Assembly (NCBI RefSeq): GCF_029211185.1 | Contig: NZ_JARGDO010000022.1 | Location: 1-59,294 of the forward strand | Direction: 5' to 3' | Length of the DNA: 59,294 bases | Source of the DNA: Tessaracoccus caeni | GTDB taxonomy: Bacteria > Actinomycetota > Actinomycetes > Propionibacteriales > Propionibacteriaceae | Shown: positions 53,612-59,294 of the stretch, in pieces | Layout of the letters: each line of letters starts with the position of its first letter | Numbering within the stretch: position 1 is the stretch's first letter | The notes under the pieces: model-generated | Databases searched by the model: none | Told to the model about the DNA's origin: nothing | Seen by the model: only the letters and a program-made list of their open reading frames with translations | Program-made: the position numbers and the translations under genes

Positions 53612-53633
53612 AACTATCAGAGGCAGGGCCTGC

Positions 53634-54971
53634 TCAGGCGCGTTCCCACCCTTCGATCCAGTCGACGTACATCTTGGCCTTGGGCAGGTTTGCCTTTTTG
53701 ATGCCGGGCAGCTTTCCGGAGGGCTTCGTCATGTACTTGGTCTCCCAATCGGAGGACAGCAGGCTGATCGCGAGGAAGTACTTGTCTCCCTTCACCGCCT
53801 TCTTCTTGAAGCGCTGGGTCTCGACGCCGTCGATGCGGAAAATGAACTCGGAGCGGGTCCATTCCACTGAATAGACGTGGTACTTGTCCCACCACTTCGG
53901 ATCCTTGGTCTTGTCCTTGAGGACGTAGTGACCGAACTGGGTCAGCTTTCCGTCACCCTTCTCGTCGAGATGGATGATGTTCGAGACGCCCTTGCCGTAG
54001 CCGAAGGACTCGATCATGTCGATCTCCGTGCCGGCCGGCCTATCGACCTGGTTGTCGCGAATCGTCTGCAGCCAGACCGAGCCGTGCATGCCTTGATCCT
54101 TGGGGAACTTCACCCGGGCAGCGACCATGCCCTCCGACATCAGGAAGGAGTCCTTGGTGTCGACGCGAGCGTTGTAGAACACGCCGTCGGGACAGCCGTC
54201 CACCTTCATGGCGTTGGCTTCCTTGAGCGCCTTGGTCTTGGCCGAGCCCTTGAGCTTCTTGGCCTTGGCGATGGCGTCATCCTTACGGGCCTGCTGCTGC
54301 GCCTTGGCGTTCTTCGTGACGTCCTTGATGATCTTCTTCTCGTCGGCGTTCTTCTTGTCCAGCTGACGGATCGACTGGACGAGCTTGCCGTCCTTCACCG
54401 CGGTCTGCTTGGTGGCCACGGCCGAGCACAGGCGGCTGTTCCAGAACTGACCCACGGAGTAGTAGTTCCAGCGCTCGTTCAGCTTGGTGCCGGAGAAGTC
54501 ATCTCGGACCACACGCTTCCACTGGCTGCCCGCCTTGATGGTGGGCGTGGTGACCGGCTTGATGGTCTTGGTGGTGGTCTTCTTGTTCTTCGTCGTCTTG
54601 ACCTTGTGGATATCGGCGACGGCGCGGTAGCTCTTGTCCTTCTTGATCGAGGTGACGCCGAAGGTGACGTTGCCCTTCGCGTCCATCTTCGCGGACGCGG
54701 CCTGCTTCCACTTCTTGCCGTCCTTGTACTGCAGGCTCACCACTCGGTCCTTGTAGCCGGAGGTGAAGGTGGCGACCACGATCTTCTTGCCGTAGTCGGC
54801 CGGCAGGATGTTGAGACTCGCCTTCTTGTCGAGTTTCACCGATGACGTCAGCGCATCCTTCGACGGCTTCGGGGCGGCCTGCGCCGACGGTGCGACGATC
54901 GGGGTGACGACGAGCGACAAAGCGAGCGTCACCGCGAGGGCGAAGGCGGATAGTAGACGGCGTAATTTCAT
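53634..54971 (-). CDS. Secreted GH16-type glycoside hydrolase, paralog 1
   Basis: A 445-aa exported protein. It has a signal peptide (1-32, cleavage after AQA) and a beta-rich Ig-like domain (40-145, VVSLQYKDGKKWKQAASAKM). The GH16 jelly roll (150-445) has catalytic Glu316 and Glu321 with Asp318 in GTEIDMIES. A Lys/Ala-rich insertion of about 50 residues (203-255), flanked by Cys182 and Cys260, breaks the fold. GH16 enzymes cut beta-glucans, agar or galactans, but the wall-locus context suggests a self polymer. ATG 54971 has a GGGGGAGAG site. A 160-bp palindrome begins 14 nt upstream. Confidence 0.9.
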   Translation of the reverse strand: MKLRRLLSAFALAVTLALSLVVTPIVAPSAQAAPKPSKDALTSSVKLDKKASLNILPADYGKKIVVATFTSGYKDRVVSLQYKDGKKWKQAASAKMDAKGNVTFGVTSIKKDKSYRAVADIHKVKTTKNKKTTTKTIKPVTTPTIKAGSQWKRVVRDDFSGTKLNERWNYYSVGQFWNSRLCSAVATKQTAVKDGKLVQSIRQLDKKNADEKKIIKDVTKNAKAQQQARKDDAIAKAKKLKGSAKTKALKEANAMKVDGCPDGVFYNARVDTKDSFLMSEGMVAARVKFPKDQGMHGSVWLQTIRDNQVDRPAGTEIDMIESFGYGKGVSNIIHLDEKGDGKLTQFGHYVLKDKTKDPKWWDKYHVYSVEWTRSEFIFRIDGVETQRFKKKAVKGDKYFLAISLLSSDWETKYMTKPSGKLPGIKKANLPKAKMYVDWIEGWERA

Positions 54972-54985
54972 TTCTCTCCCCCTAA

Positions 54986-55145
54986 GAGATCCCGCGGATA
55001 GGTGGCACCTACTGCGGCGCACTGGGCGGCGACCTGGCTTCGTTGTCGAACTTACCGGCATACCCAATGCAGGTTTCGTTCTTCGCCTTGCCATGTCATC
55101 CGCCCAGTACGTCCTCGCTACGGCACCACCTATCCGCGGAACCTC
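54986..55145. repeat. 160-bp palindromic MITE-like element, copy 2
   Basis: It has the same length, centre and arm layout as copy 1 at 13207-13366. The ends are gagatcccgcggataggtgg and ccacctatccgcggaacctc. Changes relative to copy 1 occur at the same pairs in both arms (for example gtaggtagg to gcggatagg with the complement changed too). It lies directly upstream of GH16 paralog 1 and downstream of paralog 2, and taa flanks both ends. Confidence 0.9.
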
Positions 55146-55206
55146 TAAGAGGCCGGACCGAAGTGTCGGCGGGTGGTCGTGGACATGAGCGGTGACCGAG
55201 GCGGGA

Positions 55207-56571
55207 TCACGCGCGTTCCCAGGCTTCGATCCAGTCGACGTACATCTTGGCGTTGGGCAGGTCCGCTTCCTGGAGTCCGGGCAGCTTTCCGGAGGGCTTC
55301 TTGATGTACTTGGTCTCCCAATCGGAGGCCAGCATGCTGATCGCGAGGTAGTGCTCGTCGCCCTTCACGGGCTTCTTGTCGAAGCGCTCGGTCTCGACGC
55401 CGTCGATGCGGAAGATGAACCCGGACTCGCCCCACTCCACCGAGTAGACGTGATATTCGTCCCACCAGTCGGGATTCGCCGTCTGCTCCTTGATGACGTA
55501 GAAGCCGTGCTGCTGCAGCTTGCCGTTGCCGTCGTCGTCATAGTGGATGATGTTCGAGACGCCCTTGCCGTAGCCGAACGACTCGATCATGTCGATCTCG
55601 GTGCCGAGCGGACGATCGACGCTGGGATTGCGCGTCGTCTGCAGCCACACGGAGCCGTGCATGCCCTGGTCCTTGGGGAACTTCACCCGCGCGGCGATCA
55701 TGCCCTGGCTCATCGTGAACGCGTCCTTGGTCTCGACGCGAGCGTTGTAGAACACACCGTCGGGGCAGCCCTCGGTGTCCATGGCCTTGGCCTTCTTGAG
55801 CTCCTTCGCGTTGGACGCCGCCTCGATGGCGGCGCTCCTTCGAGCCTTGCGCTCCTTTTCGGCGTTGTTCGTGACGTCCCTGATGATGTTCTTCTCGTCG
55901 GGATCCTTGCTGTCCAGCTGGTGGATCCATTGGACGAGGTTGCCGTCCTCGACGATGGTCTGGCCGGGGTCGACCGAGGAGCACAGTCGGCTTCCCCAGT
56001 ACTGGCCGTACGCGGTGTAGTTCCACCGGTCGTCCAGCTCGTCCTCCGAGAAGTCGTCCCGGAGGAGCTGGTTCCACTGGCCACCGGCCTCCACCACGGG
56101 GGTGCGGATCGGCTCGACCGTCTCCGAGGCCGACACCTGGTAGGTGTCGGCGACGGCGCGGTACGACGTGTTCTCCTCGACCGAGTCCAGAGTGAAGGAG
56201 ACCGTTCCCGCCGCGTCCATCTCGCCGGACGCGGCCTCCTTCCACTCGTCTCCATCCTTGTACTGGAGGCTGACCGTCCGACCCTCATGACCGGTGCTGA
56301 ACGCTGCCAACACGAGCGTTCCGGTGTCGTACTCGATCGGCAGGATCTCCAGCGTCGCCTTCTTGTCGGCCGCCACCTTCGACGGAATCGCCGTCTCGGA
56401 AGGAGAGGGGGAAGGCGTGGGCGTAGGTGACGGCGTCGGAGTCGGTGTCGGCGAGGCCGTGACCGACGGTGTGGGAGTGGTCGGCGGTTGCGGGGAAGGC
56501 GCGCAACCGACCGCCGAGAGCCCGACGGCCATCGAGAGCGCCGTCGTGGTCAGGAAAACATGTCTCTTCAT
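55207..56571 (-). CDS. GH16-type glycoside hydrolase lipoprotein, paralog 2
   Basis: A 454-aa protein. The signal sequence MKRHVFLTTTALSMAVGLSAVGC ends at a lipobox-like Cys23. A Thr/Pro/Ser linker (25-55) follows, then the Ig-like domain (VSLQYKDGDEWKEAASGEMD) and the GH16 domain with GTEIDMIES. Its insertion between LCSSV and EGCPDG is shorter on Lys and richer in Glu/Asp than in paralogs 1 and 3. It would stay tethered to the outer membrane face. ATG 56571 has GAGGA 5 nt upstream; an in-frame ATG at 56595 is possible. Confidence 0.88.
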   Translation of the reverse strand: MKRHVFLTTTALSMAVGLSAVGCAPSPQPPTTPTPSVTASPTPTPTPSPTPTPSPSPSETAIPSKVAADKKATLEILPIEYDTGTLVLAAFSTGHEGRTVSLQYKDGDEWKEAASGEMDAAGTVSFTLDSVEENTSYRAVADTYQVSASETVEPIRTPVVEAGGQWNQLLRDDFSEDELDDRWNYTAYGQYWGSRLCSSVDPGQTIVEDGNLVQWIHQLDSKDPDEKNIIRDVTNNAEKERKARRSAAIEAASNAKELKKAKAMDTEGCPDGVFYNARVETKDAFTMSQGMIAARVKFPKDQGMHGSVWLQTTRNPSVDRPLGTEIDMIESFGYGKGVSNIIHYDDDGNGKLQQHGFYVIKEQTANPDWWDEYHVYSVEWGESGFIFRIDGVETERFDKKPVKGDEHYLAISMLASDWETKYIKKPSGKLPGLQEADLPNAKMYVDWIEAWERA

Positions 56572-56609
56572 CGTCGTCCTCGTCCGTATCTTCATGACCT
56601 GACCCGAGG

Positions 56610-57917
56610 TCAGGCCCGCTCCCAGGCCTCGACCCAGTCGACGTACATCTTGGCGTTGGGCAGGTTTGCCTTTTTGAGTCCGGGCAGCTTTCCGGAGGGC
56701 TTCTTCATGTACTTGGTCTCCCAGTCGGAGGCCAGCATGCTGATCGCGAGGAAGTGCCTATCGCCCTTCACGGACTTCTTCTTGAAGCGTTCGGTCTCGA
56801 TGCCGTCGATGCGGAAGATGAACTCGGACTTGGTCCATTCCACCGAGTAGACGTGGTACTTGTCCCACCACTTCGGGTTCTTCGTCTGCTCCCGGATCAC
56901 GTAGAAGCCGTACTGCGTCAGCTTCCCGTTCTTCTTGTCGTCGTAGTGGATGATGTTCGAGACGCCCTTGCCGTAGCCGAAGGACTCGATCATGTCGATC
57001 TCCGTGCCGGCCGGCCGCTGCACCGAGTTGTTGCGGGTGGTCTGCAGCCAGACCGAGCCGTGCATGCCCTGGTCCTTGGGGAACTTCACCCGCGCGGCGA
57101 CCATGCCCTGGCCCATGTCGAAGGTGCCGAGGGTGTCGACGCGGGCGTTGTAGAACACGCCGTCGGGGCACCCGTTGACCGGCATGGCGTTGGCCTGCTT
57201 GAGAGCCTCGGTGCGCTTGCTGCCCTTGAGCTTCTTCGCGGCCTTGATAGCCGCTGCCTTGCGCGCCTTCTGTTCCTTCTTGGCGGCCTTGACGGTCTTG
57301 TTGATGACCTTCTTGTCCGCGGCCTTGTTGGGGTTCAGCTTGCGGATCTTCTGGACGAGCTTGCCGTCCTCGAGCCGGGTCTGCTTCTTGTCGACCGCTG
57401 AACAGAGCCGGCTGCCGAAGAAGAGGCCGACCTGCCTGGGCTGCCAGCGCTTATTCAGCTTCTTCCCGGAGAAGCTGTCGCGGAAGAGCCGCTTCCATTG
57501 CTTGTTTCCCTTGACGGTGGGGGTGGTGACCGGCGTGTAGGTCTTCTTCCAGCCCCGGTAGGTGTCGGCGACCGCGCGGTAGTCGACGGTCGAGATCTTC
57601 TTGAGGTTGAAGGTGACGTGACCCTTCGCGTTCATCGTCGACGAGGCGACATGGATCCACTTGCCGTCCTTCTTGCGTTGGAGGCTCACCTTCCGGTTGT
57701 TCTGCCCCGTGCTGAACTTGGCGACGGCGACGTAGGTTCCGTGGTAGCTGACAGGAAGCAGCTTCAGGATCGCCTTCTCGTCGACCTTCACCTTCGACTT
57801 CAGGGCGGCCTTGCTGGGACCGGCGGCGGCAGCCTCCGGGAGAGTGTTTGCGGGGGTGGCAGTCTGCAGCAAGATCGCCAGGACGAGCGAGAGGGCGAAC
57901 AGCAGGCTTTTCTTCAT
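56610..57917 (-). CDS. Secreted GH16-type glycoside hydrolase, paralog 3
   Basis: A 435-aa exported protein with a signal peptide (1-30, MKKSLLFALSLVLAILLQTA), an Ig-like domain (VSLQRKKDGKWIHVASSTMN) and a GH16 domain with GTEIDMIES. The Lys/Ala-rich insertion lies between LCSAV and NGCPDG. ATG 57917 has AGGAGA upstream. It is closest to paralog 1 in sequence. A 26-bp remnant of the 160-bp palindrome lies about 16 nt upstream of its start, as at paralog 1. Confidence 0.9.
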   Translation of the reverse strand: MKKSLLFALSLVLAILLQTATPANTLPEAAAAGPSKAALKSKVKVDEKAILKLLPVSYHGTYVAVAKFSTGQNNRKVSLQRKKDGKWIHVASSTMNAKGHVTFNLKKISTVDYRAVADTYRGWKKTYTPVTTPTVKGNKQWKRLFRDSFSGKKLNKRWQPRQVGLFFGSRLCSAVDKKQTRLEDGKLVQKIRKLNPNKAADKKVINKTVKAAKKEQKARKAAAIKAAKKLKGSKRTEALKQANAMPVNGCPDGVFYNARVDTLGTFDMGQGMVAARVKFPKDQGMHGSVWLQTTRNNSVQRPAGTEIDMIESFGYGKGVSNIIHYDDKKNGKLTQYGFYVIREQTKNPKWWDKYHVYSVEWTKSEFIFRIDGIETERFKKKSVKGDRHFLAISMLASDWETKYMKKPSGKLPGLKKANLPNAKMYVDWVEAWERA

Positions 57918-57933
57918 GGTTCTCCTAGACGTA

Positions 57934-57959
57934 GAGATCCCACGGATAGGTGGCACCTC
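57934..57959. repeat. Remnant of the 160-bp palindromic element
   Basis: gagatcccacggataggtgg followed by cacctc matches the left terminus of copy 2 with one difference, then ends in ctc as the right terminus does. It looks like an internally deleted element. The rest of the gap to 58226 holds no gene; I see a possible ttgacg (-35-like) near 58137 and no clear repeat. Confidence 0.7.
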
Positions 57960-58226
57960 TTAGCTTGGCTTTCGCGACCTCAGCCTACAGTCCCCGCCCC
58001 TGAGACCCTGCCTCGGCAGCGGCCCCTGGCTGCTGTCTAGACGAATGGCCACCCCCAAAAGTCTAGGGTTCGGGAAAGATAACCGGTGCAGCGGAGAGAT
58101 GGACCTGGTGTGACCGCCTTTTGCGGGCGCAAGGCTTGACGGCTATTATCGGCCGCACATGCGCCGATTGCGTCGTATGCCCCCCAGAGCGTGCCGTTCG
58201 TAGCACCACGACCCATGAGGACACCC

Positions 58227-59171
58227 GTGAAGTATGATTACCTCCTTGTCGGCAGCGGGCTCTTCAATGCGGTGTTCGCGCACGAGGCAAAGAAGCACGG
58301 CAAGACCTGTCTGGTGATCGAGGCCCGCGATCATATCGGTGGGAATATCTACACCAAGGAGATCGAGGGAATCCAGGTGCACCTCTACGGCGCCCATATT
58401 TTCCGCACGTCGAACTTGTCTATTTGGCGCTACATGGAGCAGTTCACGGAGTTCAACCGGTTCGTCAACTCGCCCATCGCGAACTACCGGGGGAAGATCT
58501 TCAACCTGCCGTTCAACATGAACACGTTCGCCCAGATGTGGGGCGTGGTGACCCCTGCCCAGGCGAAGGCGAAGATCGAGGAGCAGCAGGAGTCCCTGTC
58601 GTCCGAGCCCAGGAACCTCGAGGAGCACGTGATCAGCCTGGTGGGGCGCGACATCTACCAGACGCTCGTCAAGGAGTACACCGAGAAGCAGTGGGGAAAG
58701 CTGTGCACGGAGCTTCCCGCCTCGGTGATGCGACGGATCCCCGTGCGGTTCACCTATGACAATAACTACTACCGCGACCCCTATCAGGGCATTCCGATCG
58801 GCGGGTATACGCGCATCATCGAACGGATGTTCGAAGGATGCGAGGTTATTTACGGCGCCGACTACAACGCCGACAAGGAAGGGTTCCGCAAGATGGCCAA
58901 GGAGGTCGTCTACACCGGAACGATCGACTCCTACTTCGACTATCAGTACGGCGCGCTGGAGTATCGGAGCCTACGATTCGAACACGAGATTCTCGACGAG
59001 GAGAACCACCAGGGCGTTGCCGTGATGAATTTCACCGGTCACGAAGCACCTTATACGCGACAGATCGAACACAAGCACTTCGAGTTCGGAACACAGCCCA
59101 AGACGGTGATCTCCCGCGAGTATTCCTTCGAATGGTCCAAGGGTCACGAGCCGTACTACCCGATCAACTGA
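58227..59171 (+). CDS. glf: UDP-galactopyranose mutase, C-terminally truncated
   Basis: A 314-aa protein. UGM converts UDP-galactopyranose to UDP-galactofuranose, the donor for galactofuranose in wall polymers. It starts KYDYLLVGSGLFNAVFAHEA, has IGGNIYTKEIEGIQVHLYGA, YTEKQWGKLCTELP and IPIGGYTRIIERMFEG, all typical. It stops after HEPYYPIN, where family members continue about 50 residues, including the GGRLGxYxYYDMD segment that touches FAD and substrate. The stop TGA is the first bases of an IS end. GTG 58227 is chosen for the GAGGA 6 nt upstream. Activity is probably lost. Confidence 0.93.
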   Translation: MKYDYLLVGSGLFNAVFAHEAKKHGKTCLVIEARDHIGGNIYTKEIEGIQVHLYGAHIFRTSNLSIWRYMEQFTEFNRFVNSPIANYRGKIFNLPFNMNTFAQMWGVVTPAQAKAKIEEQQESLSSEPRNLEEHVISLVGRDIYQTLVKEYTEKQWGKLCTELPASVMRRIPVRFTYDNNYYRDPYQGIPIGGYTRIIERMFEGCEVIYGADYNADKEGFRKMAKEVVYTGTIDSYFDYQYGALEYRSLRFEHEILDEENHQGVAVMNFTGHEAPYTRQIEHKHFEFGTQPKTVISREYSFEWSKGHEPYYPIN

Positions 59172-59294
59172 GCCGCCCCCTTCATTCGGTCCGGACGCTC
59201 TGTGAGTCGTCGGTTTCCATTTGATGGGTGCACTTTCGAGCGTACTCGGCTGGGGGTAGGTAGCCGAGCGAGGAGTGCCGGCGGTGGTGGTTGT
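59169..59294 (-). mobile_element. IS3-family insertion sequence end (partial)
   Basis: It begins with tgagccgccccc, an IS3-type terminal repeat, exactly where glf is interrupted. The rest of the element continues beyond the window and includes the transposase gene end. Confidence 0.88.
59182..59294 (-). CDS. IS3-family transposase OrfB, C-terminal part (partial)
   Basis: The last 36 codons are in the window: NHHRRHSSLGYLPPAEYA, then a divergent tail ending DSQSVRTE. HRRHSSLGYLPPAEYA is the well-known end of the IS3-family DDE transposase, just after the catalytic Glu. The gene is transcribed towards glf, so the two are convergent. Confidence 0.93.
   Translation of the reverse strand, partial: NHHRRHSSLGYLPPAEYARKCTHQMETDDSQSVRTE

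Noticed and set aside
54986..55145. 160-bp element considered as a T-box or known riboswitch
   Set aside because: No T-box or known aptamer core is present; inverted termini and an intergenic/coding overlap at copy 1 fit a MITE-like element better.

Overview
The window is GC-rich, densely packed actinobacterial DNA. The gene order pmt / rsmI / tatD / rsmA / ispE / tRNA-Gln / glmU / prs is the classic actinobacterial neighbourhood, and WhiB and leaderless promoters fit it. A long-form ArgG, L-lactate dehydrogenase and teichoic-acid-type wall genes make a member of the Propionibacteriaceae the best guess. That is an inference from family knowledge, not from a search.

Layout. About 0-8.4 kb: a partial gene end, metE under a cobalamin riboswitch, a solitary AAA/DUF4143 ATPase module bounded by two palindromic repeats and preceded by three 22-bp iterons, a flavin reductase, an NCS2 nucleobase permease and an FAD enzyme. 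About 8.4-20.3 kb: the housekeeping block pmt, rsmI, tatD, rsmA, then a VapBC-like toxin-antitoxin pair split by a 160-bp palindromic element, TetR and MarR regulators, ispE, tag, tRNA-Gln, glmU, prs and ldh. About 20.7-30.7 kb: an ABC exporter, aat, an Fpg-like glycosylase, pheA, a PAP2-diacylglycerol-kinase fusion, serS, a HAD phosphatase and a WhiB-HTH regulator.

About 31-59.3 kb is a large cell-envelope glycopolymer locus, with argG beside ugd at its edge. It holds ugd, a TagGH-type ABC exporter, a CDP-alcohol phosphotransferase, several GT2 glycosyltransferases, two pyruvyl-transferase-family proteins (one fused to a GT2), a wall-modifying L,D-transpeptidase, an OafA-type acyltransferase with an SGNH domain, and a polyol-phosphate set: TagD fused to an oxidoreductase, an IspD/TarI-like enzyme, an extended SDR and a TagF-like polymerase. 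Three tandem secreted GH16-type proteins follow. At the right edge is a UDP-galactopyranose mutase gene truncated by an IS3-family element. The genes together suggest a sugar/polyol-phosphate wall polymer decorated with pyruvyl-family and acyl groups. It would be built in the cytoplasm, exported by TagGH, and remodelled outside by the GH16 and L,D-transpeptidase proteins.

Small mobile or repetitive DNA is unusually informative here. REP/BIME-like palindromes provide the stop codons of two genes, and one cluster is bracketed by a 12-bp direct repeat between tatD and rsmA. Two 160-bp palindromes show matched changes in both arms; one lies inside a toxin-antitoxin operon, and that copy's sequence encodes the antitoxin's C-terminus. 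At least nine genes have a TANNNT-like -10 box only 6-7 nt from the start codon, predicting leaderless mRNAs.
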